Below, piece after piece: positions 12,130 to 38,425 of a stretch of DNA of 64,000 nt (positions are counted from its first letter, which is position 1; the number at the start of each line of letters is the position of its first letter). A model generated the notes under the pieces. The model was not told where the DNA came from, did no database searches, and saw only the letters and a program-made list of their open reading frames with translations. Source of the stretch: Limnoperna fortunei. Its lineage: Eukaryota; Mollusca; Bivalvia; Mytilida; Modiolidae. The stretch is taken from NCBI GenBank assembly GCA_944474755.1, contig OX104124.1:1488001-1552000 (forward strand). Direction: 5' to 3'. Both the position numbers and the translations under genes were made by a program.

Positions 12130-13755
12130 TATAAAGCGTGTTTTCCTTTTTATAAAAGCGTGTCACTCTGCCATTCTTATCCCATACTGTTATTAGTTTT
12201 CGTTAAAGCAATTTGGTTATAGGATGAAAATACAACAAATAAGACGTAAAAGAAAACTGTTAACAGTGTTTTTAAAATGTAATATTGCTGTCATCTTCCT
12301 GCAATATATATCACCCGTGTTTCTAATATTATAATAATAATAGAATACTAAACGTTTAGTCTCCATGACATGGAAGCTGTTTTCTAGTTAAGTCCTTTAA
12401 ACATCGAATATATAAAAGTATGTTGAATCTCGAAATATGCTTTTGGGCTTTGAAGACAACATATATCAACAAAAGAATAGATAGGCAATAAAGCTGTTTC
12501 ACTGCGGCTATCAATGTAGCTGACTAAATTGTGCTAATGCCTTTTTTATTAGTTAAAAATGGCCGACAATGTGTTATTTAATTATTGTGATTTCATCCAA
12601 CTAACTAGTCCGAGAATCCTCTGCCGTCCAACGCTTTTTGGCGTCCCACGGCAGATAATTCTCGGACTACCTAATAACAAATACTTATACATAAATCAAC
12701 CATACCAAAAAGTCCTGACTCAATTCGTACTTGCCACATGTTCTTGTAATACGAAAATGGAGAAGATTACGTGATGTTCAATGACTACCGGTTTTTATGC
12801 CAATTGGAATTTATTTTTCTTTGTTAATTTAGCACTGTAACTCTTTGTTATCTACATCACATGTTCATTGATATATTGAAAAGAACTGTCCATGTATCTT
12901 TGATGACAATATGTACAAAGATAATAATCTTCCACTCAGAAAATAGAATATTAGCATGATTAGACCTGCTATGGGTAGAGTAGTTAAGATTGAAAACGCA
13001 ACGCTTTTAGCAATCCGTCAGCGGTCTGTAAAACAGGTTTCAATTAGTCAGATCAGTCAAATCGTTTCCAATCCGATCATCCGTCTATTGACCGATTTGG
13101 AACCATTTGGTTTCACTTGCAAGAAGAGTGCGTCACACGTAAAAGCGGAAGAATTGGGGTATCCGTTTCGACAATAAATATTTTTGAGAACTGTGCCTGT
13201 GATATATTGTTCAATAATGTCCCAGACATTCTAAAGTGTTGGTTTCTTGGACTACATTTGTAAATTGCCTTCTTGACAGTTGCCTTGGTGTTCGGTATTT
13301 TGTTGCAACTCTCCTAAAATTATAATATAAAAATCATCCTAATAATTTTCATATACTCATAGGAACACGAGACTACACGCACTCTTATTTTCTTATATGA
13401 ACATCGACAAACATTATTGTCATGTTTTGCATGTGTTGTGCAGGGTATATAAGGTCACATGCACAGTTTGGAATTATAATTAAGACAGATTATTGCAAGC
13501 GGGTTCCATGCGAATTAGAACATTGTCACACCTTATATACGTAAATATTGTATACAAAGCGACGGCGCTAATGGCTTGTATTAGAAAAAACAGTTTTACA
13601 GTTTTTGAACAAACCCAAAATTGTTTGTTTTCACACCACACACATTATTCCTCAAAAAATTCTCAGTATTTGATAATTTATTTTTTAATGGGGTTAAACC
13701 CATTCGCTTGCATTTTTTCAGCTCTACACATCTCCACCAAATAATTATATTAAAA
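12130..13755. other. Spacer without a supported gene
   Basis: Apart from the hairpin at 12606-12669, nothing recognisable is present. Short frames at 12559-12774 and 12956-13177 have no domain and no splice context that I can support. The first simply runs through the hairpin. Confidence 0.45.
12606..12669. repeat. 64-bp near-perfect hairpin
   Basis: The arms tagtccgagaat...ctgccgt and its reverse complement match at about 20 of 22 positions, and a second short stem (acgc/gcgt) extends inward to a loop of a few T residues. The arms are GC-richer than the surroundings. It could be a minimal foldback element or a transcribed hairpin. No transcript evidence is visible in sequence alone. Confidence 0.75.
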
Positions 13756-13760
13756 TACAG

Positions 13761-14020
13761 CTTTCGGCGGCCGAGTGGTAAGGGTAGTTCGTTTACTATT
13801 GATCACGTGGTCTGTCAACACTGAGATTGCGGGTTCGATTCTCTCTGTAGGCAGTGTTTACTCGATTCCAATTTTAATTGACAAGGATTGCTAGTTTTCT
13901 TACCCCAGGTCAGGGGTTTTCTCCAGGTACTCCGGCTTCCTCCTCCAATAAAAACTGGACGCCATGATATAGCTGAAAAATTGCTGAAAGTGGCGTTAAA
14001 TACCATCAAACAAACAAACA
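13761..14020 (+). mobile_element. tRNA-derived SINE, copy 1
   Basis: The head has an A-box-like ggccgagtggtaagg and a B-box-like gcgggttcgattctc, as in tRNA-derived SINEs. The body has tccaattttaattgacaagg and aaaaactggacgccatgata, and the tail is gcgttaaataccatc followed by (caaa)n. The same family recurs at least seven more times in the window. Poor tRNA folding and the conserved body rule out a true tRNA gene. Confidence 0.8.
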
Positions 14021-14304
14021 TACAAAAGTCTTATCAGAAGATTTAACAATTTGACAGATGCAAACTGAAAACAGTTCAATAGGTTGAGTAAGAAAATTTA
14101 GGAATTTGTTGCACGCGAGTTGATTGAATTCTTTCAGAAGTTCTATGGTCGTCATCAGGACAAATTGATTGTTATGGGATTTCAATCTCCAAAATGCGAT
14201 CGCATATGGTTCAAGGTCAAGGGCAGATTTTCGTATGTACGTATTCGACTTTTTTGACAGATATGACTGTAAGAAACTCAGTTGGTACCTAATTAGAGGC
14301 AGGC

Positions 14305-14425
14305 ATTACTTACTCGTCAGGAGCACATGAGTGCACCGATACTTGTTATAGAATATCATTGGGTTACTCATTTAAGGTTTTTGTTCTTTGGTTTTCGATT
14401 CTTAGTGACCGTTCGGTTTTTGTTA
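14305..14425 (+). repeat. Dispersed repeat copy 3
   Basis: Matches the family at 2662-2800 and 60225-60345 through gagcacatgagtgcacc, gggttactcatttaagg and ggttttcg phrases. Confidence 0.5.
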
Positions 14426-14429
14426 ATTT

Positions 14430-17400
14430 TACTTACGAGTCAAATCTATTAATTTCTCTTTGGGAAACAAATTGCTTGTTTGTAAATTGCGTTAGGTTAT
14501 CTACATATGCAGAGGACAACTGGCTAGTTTTGCTTTGCCTTCTGATACTCGACAAGGTTGACAAAACATCTTCTCTTTTATCCACTGCTATCTATGCATA
14601 GAAATGTATTTAAGAGGTAATGGCGACTACATTTACAACTCTTAATCAACTCGCTCTATATATTCGATGGGTTTAGATCTCTTTAAACACTATGATGCCA
14701 AAAACGTTGATATCCTTGTTTTCTTTGACAGCATTGTCTTCAATTGTGCCGTTATCTAAATGAGTTAATATTTTACAGCTTTTCAAATTAGTATTTTGAA
14801 GCCCACATAAGGTTTTACCTGTTTAGAAATTGACAGTTAGTATTGAGTGATGAATTTGGTGAATGTCTGTGCAGAATTTGATTTTGTGAAAGAATGACAC
14901 TTTTGTTTGCCGTTTCAACTGGAAGTCGAGCGGTATATGCTTATGTAGACGTTATGACGCGTTTGGACACACTGGATAGATGTTAGGTTCCCTTAATTAT
15001 TAGATGCACAAAACAGGCGATAAGACTATGTATAAATATTTTTTCCAAGCCTTAAAATTTTTAAATTATAGCAATTCCTGGAGAATTACATATTAGCAAC
15101 TACCAGGTTAAAAACTTTCTTATATCCTTACTCAGAGTACTTGAGGACAAATTTAGTGGAAGCTAAGTAGTAATAAACCATGACAGCTGTCCATATCTAC
15201 TAAGCAATGCGTAAATTATACTGCATTTATCATTCATTGCAGTTATTTTCAGAAATAAAGGTGCTACACTTATTTACATGTGATATTTGGTTTAGAGTTT
15301 TCGGTGCAACCATTAGGAAAAAAAAAACAAATAGAAGTTTAAAATATTTCAACAATAGATTTAATTCTGACAAAATATTTATTTATGTACAATCAATAAA
15401 TGATAAAACTTTTGTGGTTAAAATCTATCACTACACCAGACATTCATCAGCCTGTGAAACTTTCAATAAAAACCAATCAGAACATTTTATAATCAATACA
15501 TAATGGACAAAAGTAACTATCAATGGAAATATGTTTTTAACAATGCATATTTATTTACAAATATACATGTTACTAATACAGTATAAAGACAACGTCAAAT
15601 AAATAACTATACCAAATTATGAACGACATTCGTTTGATCAAGACTCATCAGTTGTTGAATATACAGTGTGACAATACAATTCAAGTACATTTAGCCTTAT
15701 CCACCCATCCATAGTGTGTGTGCACAGGATGAGCACAAAAATCCAATTGCTAAACCATGCTCTATCATACAAAATTTGCAAATATAATCCGTAGAAAAAA
15801 GCAGATGCATGAATAGATTTTGTGTTCATCGATATTACTTGAAAAAGTGGTCCAAGTCGCGTGAACATTAATGGGCTGCCTACTGTTAACAGGTATCGAA
15901 AGCGAAAGTTACTTGAGCTGTAGTACAGATAATTATATAGTTGGATATATATTTCAGCAATTGTTATAATGCCATTCAGGGACAACAGAGATACACCACA
16001 TCTCACGCTGTCAAATTATAAAAATTGTACATTGTTTTAATACAACTGATATTGTTCATGCCAGTAAACTTGACAAGAATATACATTTCATGCCAAAAAT
16101 TACAATAGTAATTGTAGAGGAATACAAATGAAATTAAAATCTACTGCAAAAATATTGAGGCACATTTGAGAATATCTAACAATTTTTATTGTTTTTAAAA
16201 GTAATCTTATTATTTCTTAGACACATGTAAAACGTGGGAATATTGTTTTTTATTAGATGAACAGGTTACAAAGTTACAATACTCACAGTAAATTGAAAAC
16301 TTATCTCAAAAACAATTGTTTTTTGTATCAGTAAGATATGTGTTTTATAGATGTGTCAAACACAAATGGTCCAAACCTGCCAAGTTTACACCTTACAAAA
16401 TAAAAATCAAGATTTGTTTATCAATAAATCCCACAATAATACACAAATGTAAAAAATAATTCGATGTAAATAAAACTGTTAAGCACTTCCTGTGTTTAAA
16501 CAAGCATTCGACCATGACCAGATACATATTTAAAGCAAGGTACAATTATGCAAATCTTGTGTGTTTTCTTTAAAGCGTGCAAATAAGTTTTTGGGAGTAT
16601 GTCAAAGCAATGAAAACGATGGCCAGGGATACATGTTTTGTAATGCAGAGAAATACAATATTGGATGTTAGTCCACTTTTTATTTTCATGTATAAGCATC
16701 AGTAAAGTATAAAGGGGTTAAAGTTTATCCCAGAAATCGTCAGAGTTTTAACCATCATGTTCCCTTCCCCTCTCTTCGCCTTTTTGGACATTGGTACCCC
16801 TATTTTTAAACCGTTGGGTCTGCCCTGTACCATCGTTTACTTCATTGTACTTATTTAAGTTCTAATAATGAGTGCATACTAAATACACTCGTAAACCATA
16901 AATTGACGGACAATAAATAAAACAAAATGTGATCCTAAATATCTTCTCTTAAAGCATATCAATAAATATTTGGAATCTGTCACAACCTTTCAGTACAAAA
17001 TCGACCTTCCAGTAAAATGATGTTTTTAACACAAAGCTCCCTTTCTTATCTACAAAATTTAAAATTATTAAACCATTTTTACAACACCATTTAGTAAAAA
17101 AATACTAAGGTATATCTTTCAAGTAAAAGGTTGATTTTTTACATATTTCCTGGACTTACCAGTGGCTATTACTCTAAATAACAAAACAAACATTAAAATA
17201 CAGGAAAGTCTACATAATGTAAGTCTATTGTACTTTTTGCAATATTAGGACAAATATATAAACATTTCAACACATTAGAAGCATTTTTTCCATTACCATG
17301 TTTTAGTGTCACAGATAAGATTGTTAGTATACAAATCAATAGAAATACACACTGAGATGAATGTGACTCAATACAAAATAATCAATTTAATTTTTCAAGA

Positions 17401-18814
17401 GTTAAATTCCTAGGTTAAGAGTAACCTTTTAAAGTTTACTTAAAACAAGAAAATGTGTTTCAACGACACTGATGTCACACCCCACTTGAATCATATTGGT
17501 AATTTTTTCTTTTTTCAAATTCACACAAGGGTAAAAAATATTTGCCACAGCACTTCAGGAAAAAGATATCTCATGTTGTATCTGTGTAGAGAGTTTAATA
17601 AAGATGTGATGTCATCTTCATAAAAAAAAAAAATTCAAGGGAAAGGTAAATCTGACGTTGTACAAATTGACAAAGAGATTGAAAATAAAGATGTCCCCAT
17701 ACTTTTGCTGATAAAAAAGTACAGTTTGCTATAGGTACAATTCGAATTAATCAGAAATCTGACCATAGTGTATTCACATACACATGTAAATGCATTTCCT
17801 CTGCTTATTCCTCCTACCAGTGTGTGTGAAAAGAAATGTTTGAATGGGTGGCTAAAATGGCTAACAAGGAATTAACGTTGTAACTATAGACTATAATGAC
17901 ATTTCTTTTATATGAATGATACAAATGCACTTCGACCATGAATGGCAGTTAACATCATATTGCAAATTATGAGATCGTCAACTTCCTTTATATTAAACAT
18001 ATTTTTGACTTAAATATAATTCATAATTAAATCTACAATGATGTCACCATTATGCAGAAATGAGCTGCAGAAATAGCTTCTGATATGTTAAGAAAAATCT
18101 ACTTCGATTGCAATAAGACATGTTTTTTTTACATGATTTTCAAAAGTGAGAGTAATGCGTTTGTATATTAATTTCACAAATTTAAGCATCTATACTATTG
18201 CAAATGCTGTGAAAAAAAAACGTGTTTTAGCATTAAATACTGTGCAATCTTATAGATAGTGAACTATCGGTATCGTATGGATATTCAAAATTGAACAGAA
18301 CAGCTGTTCAATGCACCAATTATTTATTCAAAAGGAAAAACTAATTTCACAATATAGAGGAAAATGATTTGTTCTTCATTCAACATCATTAGAAATAGAC
18401 ATATAAATAAACAATTCTTGTTCTAAAACAATAAATGAATGCAATAAACAATGATTAAATACTGATTAATGTGGTCCCATTTTTTAACCCCATTTTTTGG
18501 AGACCATGTTTTCCAATTGGTCATTCAATAAATGAACATGAAAGCAAGTTGTGTAACAGACCACAGTGCAATTAAATAATGAGTATGCCAGGAGTCAATA
18601 TAAGCACAAAAGTTTGTCTTAAAACATTAAAGTACACACAGATTGACATAATACATGTACTTCTATGCAGAAAAATTTAATACAATATTATCAGTTTTCT
18701 TCTCTCTTTCACGTGTTCTTTTAACAGAAGGAATTCAGTAGCAGATCAATCCACATCCACAAAACAGAATAACAAGAAATATACACATATAAATATTTTT
18801 TTTATTTGACACAT
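14430..18814 (-). other. Gene-free stretch; distal part may be NKAIN 3' UTR
   Basis: No coding exon is supported. The stretch lies directly downstream of the NKAIN stop codon at 18815 on the minus strand, so some or all of it to about 15.5 kb could be a long 3' UTR. Several minus-strand AATAAA words (TTTATT on the plus strand, for example near 18325 and 15549) could serve as polyadenylation signals. The 122-residue minus frame at 15638-16006 shows no domain. Confidence 0.35.
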
Positions 18815-33523
<14,709 letters not shown>

Positions 33524-33829
33524 TTACTTATTTACTACGAAACCTTTACTACAATAGCATTAGCATTTGAGTATGTAAAACTTAAAAATGTAGTCATGGT
33601 AGTCCAAGGGCAAGGAACAAATTTGTGGTTGCAAAATTATCAATTGATTAAAAAAAACAATGTTATAACACGGAAAAATAATTGTCAGTGAGTATACAGA
33701 ACACGAAAGGCATGGTACATATAACAGTAGAAATTACCAGTCAGTGTAAATGTCTCAACAAGAGTAAGGGGTGAGAATACATATTTTTTGTGTTTGACTT
33801 TTTATCACTTGGATTGTGAATTTTTGTCA

Positions 33830-34352
33830 TGTTCATGGATTTATCAAGGATCTCGTAGGGTCCGTTATTCGGACCCATTCCCAATGCAAAATATCCTATT
33901 TTTTTCCCAATTTCTACTGCTAAAATTCCCAATGCTGCCGATTCCCAATTTATGTATCGTAATAAATTTGACGGTGTTTAAAACTGGTAAAAACATAGTT
34001 TTCTAATCAAAGTGAAACATGTATTTTAAACCGGAAATGATTTTAAGATCTCCAATAAAGAGGAAGAAATATTCGATATCTTGATCATTTTTGCGTTTGA
34101 AAAAAGGGAGCGTGGTGTTTGTCATTTAGATATATTTTTGACCTTGATTGAATGAAATAAACAAAGCGACCGGTCATGTATCATGTCGCATAACTCGAAA
34201 TATTACACCAAAAAGTTAAAATCGAAAGATGGCAGTATTCAAAATTGTGTTCTTGTTTTTCCCAATTTCAAGCAAATGCCGATACAAATTTCCCAAACTT
34301 CCGTCAGGGTCCTTTTTCCCAAAAAAACCAGGTAAACCCCTGATGTTTGTTT
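33830..34352. mobile_element. Decayed DNA element related to 62482-63995
   Basis: Contains cggacccattcccaatgc and several cccaattt phrases on the left, and cagggtcctttttcccaaaaa with aaacccctg on the right. The right end reversed (caggggtttacctgg) resembles the terminus caggga of the element at 62482. A further scrap (gacccattcccaacagc) is at 41183-41240. The ends are too worn for a target-site call. Confidence 0.5.
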
Positions 34353-34739
34353 TGTTTTCTAGTCACATTTCCTTTAAAATGATATGGGGCCTGGCCACCA
34401 TCAACCAATTATTTGCTGAGAATTATTTTATATTTAATTTCATCCTTGGAATCAAAACTTTTGACTTCGTCTGCTGTTATGGTAATTGAGAAAATTCTCA
34501 TTCTAAACAAAACAGTTTTACTCAAAGATGTTTATGACACTGGGGCCTGGTCAAATTCCTGTGTATAGTTTACAGTACTGTTATCAAGGCAATAATATTT
34601 ATTTAAAACTTGGGGGACATGTAACAACATAAGCTCTATAAAAGCTTTAAAAACTGACATAAATGGAATATAATTTATTAAAAAATTATTAAATATATGA
34701 ATGCCAGCTGATCAATATTTTTATGTATCATATTTAGAC

Positions 34740-35300
34740 CAAGAAATTGAAAGCAAAGATTGGTACAGTGTTACTCCGTGTAGCCTGTAGCCTATACTAA
34801 CAGTTACACGCCCCGTGCGTTCAGCATTTTGCTTGCATTTTTTTATTATTCCATTCTGTACCTTTATAGTGCTAAAATCCAATTTGAAAAAATTCTACGC
34901 GATAACAAGTCCATATTTTATATTATTCCTTTGTTGTTGAAATGTCCGAAATCGTCCTTGACATTTGCTACGGGAATTTTACATAGGAAGTCAGCCATTT
35001 GAGTTTCTAACGGGACCTAGCATTGTTTTCAAAAAGATCTTCTGTTTTCGTAGCGTTCAAAGGTATTCGGACAAACCGCGAGACTTTTCCCGCCTTAACT
35101 GCAGATGACATGACCCGAAGGATTTCGAATAGATAACAATCGACTCTTTCAAACATACACTTCCTTTGTAATTTAGGTCAAACTTTACTATAGAAAAGTG
35201 CTCTATCAAAGTGAAAAAATCTGCCACATTTCAAACCTCCGACTATCACTTGGATATAATTGTTGTTGTCAGTTTGCACATTCTTGAATCTACAAAAGGA
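34740..35300. repeat. Duplicated block A (pair with 39850-40460)
   Basis: Shares ggtattcggacaaac, gcgagacttttcccgcc and other phrases with 40060-40460, in the same orientation. The second copy has a small insertion at about 40205-40320. The block carries a TTTTCCCGCC word in both copies. Whether it is a mobile element or a simple duplication is not clear. Confidence 0.6.
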
Positions 35301-35841
35301 GCATAAGCTGGACCAAACGCGGTAAGCAGTTTTTATTTGTCAGCCAAACAACCGCTATATGACCGCTTCGAAACTTACTAGGGCGGGTATATACAAAAAT
35401 GAATTCGAGACAACTTGGCCCGGAGGCAACTCGGATCGGACTACTCGGACCGGGAAATAAGACAACTCGGACCGGAGCACGAGACAACTCGGACCGTATA
35501 CTAAATAATGTGTGGGACTGAATAGTAAATACCGGCAAGATAAAAAGTATAAAAGAAATTAAATGAAATTAAATTAATTAAATATTTAATTAAATAAAGT
35601 GTGATAGTAATATAATATTTATGAATTTGATTAAAAATTAATTGGCTATGGCAAGCTAATCATCAGTGTTTAATCATCATTAGTAAAATAATAAACATAA
35701 TAATTAACAAAACTGCCGACAAAGGGATTTACTCGGCTTTTGGTTAGCTTTGAGCAATCTGTCACTTTATGAGTAGCTTTTACAAGCTGTTCGCAGTTGG
35801 CATAAATACTCGCCGAACACATTTTTGTTTCACTTATCAAA

Positions 35842-37228
35842 ATGTCAGAATACTGTCTAGATTGTAACCAGACTTTGAAGCCGCGACAAGAGATTGTTAC
35901 TTGTACACAGTGTAGACGACTGCAACATCGAGTATGCAACACAACAGGGCTCGCGTTGGAGGGCGACTCGGGCGAAGAAGTCGCCTTATCGTGGTCCCAC
36001 TTCGCCGTCGATCATCTTCAAAAGCGAAGTGAAGTCGCCCTTTCAATTTGTAGAATCGCCTAATGTCGCCTTTCAAATTTGATTCCCATTTTGGTAAGAA
36101 ATCTTCATATTTTTGATACCGCGTCATGTTTATTATGTTTACGCGCCAAAGTTGAACTGGTACCCTTTTGACTTTATTTTGGTATATAAAGCGTAGGTTC
36201 ACAATAAACCGAAAACCAGTTCAGAGCACAAGAATTTGTGAAAATTTCCGGAGCGGATATGAATTTGGTGCCGGAGATTGCAAATATACTACGCTGATAG
36301 TGGTGAAATGAGATTTGCAATGATAGACACGTAGTAATAATAGTATTTTGGCTGTTACTTAAAAAACAAATTTAAGTTAAATATGTTTAAATACTTTTAA
36401 TAGTGAATTTTACAATTTTAAATAATATATTATGTGTCACAATGATGTAATTTTCTTCTTCTAGTTCTAATAGTACTTCATTATAAATCAATCAAATTGT
36501 GTATCAATGACAAAGAAACATTTATTTTAATGAACAGTTTTGTTCTTTTTTTATTGTTATGTTTAATACATGTATTTTTGAAAATGTGTGAAATAAGTAT
36601 ACTGAATAGTTAATCAAATCTTTGATACTTTATCCTCAATAAATTAAACTGCTAAAAAAACATAATAAAAATACAAATGCCATCACTAATTTAAAAAAAA
36701 AACCAAGTAAACAGGACGCTTTCGCGACATATACTGCAACTTCTCCCTGTTTTCCACCCACTTCTCCCTGTTCTATCCTCACTTCTCCCTGTCAGCCACC
36801 CAAAAGAGAAGTGACTTCTCCCTATAATTTTGACCCAGCGTGAGCCCTGCACAAGCATCAGCCGTGAACAATATAGACAGGCAATTAAGGAGAAATGTAC
36901 ACTTCAGTTTATTTGTACAGACTGCATTACCCCACCTGCCGCTGAGAGTACCAGATTAACAGATCAGACAACTCTACCTTACACAGATGCTGAATCAGTT
37001 ACTGATTTACAACCTGTCACAGTTGGATCTACCAATACCACGCTGTCTGGTGAACCAACCCTACCATACACGGAAACTACTGTGTTCCAGAACCATTCGT
37101 CGTTCGACCTAACAGATAGACAATCATTTCAGCTTCCGGATCAGTTGAGCGAAAAGTACTTACTTTGCTTTTGTTTTCTTAACCCAAGTCACAAAATTAC
37201 AAAAAAGAGCGATTTCCTAATCCGTTGA
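35842..37228 (+). pseudogene. Zinc-finger coding sequence of the outer transposon, broken by insertion
   Basis: The left part (35842-35944) starts ATG and has Cys-x2-Cys, then CTQCRRLQHRVC, a PHD/RING-like ligand pattern. The right part (from 36855) continues in frame after removal of the inserted element and one target copy: SISREQYRQAI, then FICTDC with two more cysteines, then a Thr/Ser/Pro-rich stretch. Such N-terminal fingers occur in invertebrate proteins associated with FLYWCH/MULE transposases; that link is from memory and not tested. The frame ends at 37228, or it may splice near 37155 to exons now lost. Confidence 0.6.
35940..36854. mobile_element. Inner DNA element (905 bp) with 5-bp target duplication
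   Basis: The element 35945-36849 starts cagggctcgcgttgg and ends ccagcgtgagccctg, an inverted pair with two mismatches. The duplication cacaa flanks it at 35940-35944 and 36850-36854. Removing it restores the open frame of the interrupted zinc-finger exon, which proves both boundaries. Left subterminal sequence is rich in gggcgac/gtcgcc, and right subterminal sequence has four acttctccctg words. No coding capacity. CAGGG ends with a 5-bp duplication suggest a hAT-related group, but this is tentative. Confidence 0.85.
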
Positions 37229-37573
37229 TTAATTTGAAAATTAGTTAGAAACGATAATAAAGAGTGTATAATATTCGTGAATTTATATTTTATTGTGTTT
37301 CAGTTCCGTCAATCAATATGCCATTGAGGCAAAGTTAACATTTGAAAATTAACCCCTAATACTTTGTATATTGATAGCGTAATTCTAAAGCAAGAGTAAC
37401 CAACACAAATAACTATGTAATGATTAACCTGAACTAGTCACAATTACATGCTCAGATACGGTCCGAGTTGTCTCAGAAGTACGGTCCGAGTTGTCTTGTT
37501 TACGGTCCGAGTTGTCTGAAATGTGGACGGTCCGAGTTGTCTCCGGGCCGAGTTGTCTTGTACCCACAAAAAT

Positions 37574-38283
37574 AATTTGAAAGGTCTAGCTTACTGGAAT
37601 CACTTATAACACTTATTTAAAGATTTCAATTATACAACTGTAAATATAAACTGATTATTTAATGAACATTTTTTAAATGTGTGTACGGACTAAAGAGTTG
37701 ATTGAAGGGAAACGTAAAAAGGGCTTGGTTGACACTTGACAACTTACAAATTGCAATAAGATCACAACCATCATAGCCGTATATAAGGCCGTGTTGGCGC
37801 ATTTTCCTTGGTATGCCATTATTAGACCTTTTGTTGTTCAACGGAAATCTTCTGTTTTCACATTTTACCGGAGAACAATCGAAATTTTCTATATTGGTGA
37901 CACATTATTTTGGCTAAACAGACCGTAGTACTCAATATTACGGATATGATTACGACATAATATATTTCACATGTATCCCTACATTACACATCATGTTTTG
38001 AACCATAGTTATTCACAAACTTATGTATTAAACACATATTTTTCCCTTATTGAAACTGAGGAATTATTTTACATATTTGTTAAGGAATATTATTCAGTTG
38101 AATGAATTTTCAGCGGATTGATATGTCAAGTTCTCGCAGATAACTCAACAGAAATATTTTTTATAACATTAATAATTATATTGCGTGCAATATATTTTTA
38201 TTTATTTTCACATATTTTACAATTTGAAAAACTACTTTTTGCCTAATTTATTTTAATTATTTTTGCACAGAGAATGTGTTGAC
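37574..38283. other. Spacer upstream of ASPH
   Basis: AT-rich sequence with no recognised feature between the outer transposon and the putative ASPH promoter. Confidence 0.4.
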
Positions 38284-38291
38284 CCGGAAGT
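38284..38291 (+). promoter_or_regulatory. ETS-type site CCGGAAGT upstream of ASPH exon 1
   Basis: The word ccggaagt sits 68 bp before the proposed start codon, in a locally GC-richer stretch. ETS/GABP sites of this form are common in TATA-less promoters of broadly expressed genes. A reversed word acttccgg lies at 38622-38629 in intron 1. Confidence 0.35.
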
Positions 38292-38358
38292 GTATAAATG
38301 TGACTAGCTTCCGGACATTCGTCCACGTTGTAAACAGAAAGTTAGGGAACCGGGTAGA

Positions 38359-38425
38359 ATGTCAAAAACTGGAAAAAAGGCAGTTTATACGAACAGTTCA
38401 AAGAAACATAGCCAAGCCAAGAACG
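38359..38425 (+). CDS. ASPH exon 1 (start codon)
   Basis: ATG opens MSKTGKKAVYTNSSKKHSQA, a basic, Ser-rich cytosolic start like that of ASPH/junctin proteins. The exon stops after one base of codon 23 at a GTGAAA donor, exactly the phase the next exon needs. The ATG is preceded by GC-richer DNA with an ETS site. Support is by phase, composition and position, so another start exon cannot be excluded. Confidence 0.65.

Larger units (their letters stand above)
8640..12130. repeat. Segmental duplication, copy B
   Basis: This is the partner of 1-3420. It differs mainly by an insertion of about 800 bp at 9362-10165 that is missing from copy A. It carries the better preserved version of the cysteine-rich exon, with a consensus GTAAGT donor in place of GTATTT. 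Confidence 0.8.
35393..37573. mobile_element. DNA transposon (outer) with 8-bp target duplication, carrying a zinc-finger coding exon
   Basis: The element proper is 35401-37565. It is bounded by the direct repeat acaaaaat at 35393-35400 and 37566-37573. The first and last 24 bases are inverted copies with about five mismatches (core agacaact.ggcccgg). Both ends hold a subterminal motif, gacaactcggaccg, several times inverted between ends (35405-35495 and 37460-37560). An 8-bp duplication fits MULE or hAT superfamilies. No transposase catalytic domain was seen in the 2.2 kb, so this copy is likely a deletion derivative. Confidence 0.8.

Noticed and set aside
12956..13177. 73-residue plus frame
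   Set aside because: Short, no recognisable motif and no supporting splice or promoter context.
13761..13860. tRNA gene suggested by A- and B-box words
   Set aside because: The arms do not pair as a tRNA and the same head is joined to a conserved body and tail in many copies, so it is a SINE.
15638..16006. 122-residue minus frame downstream of NKAIN
   Set aside because: No domain, no initiation context and no splice signals. It probably lies in untranslated sequence.
36830..37228. 132-residue frame taken as an independent gene
   Set aside because: Its first codons belong to the inner transposon end. The real coding part starts after the target duplication and continues the zinc-finger exon begun at 35842.
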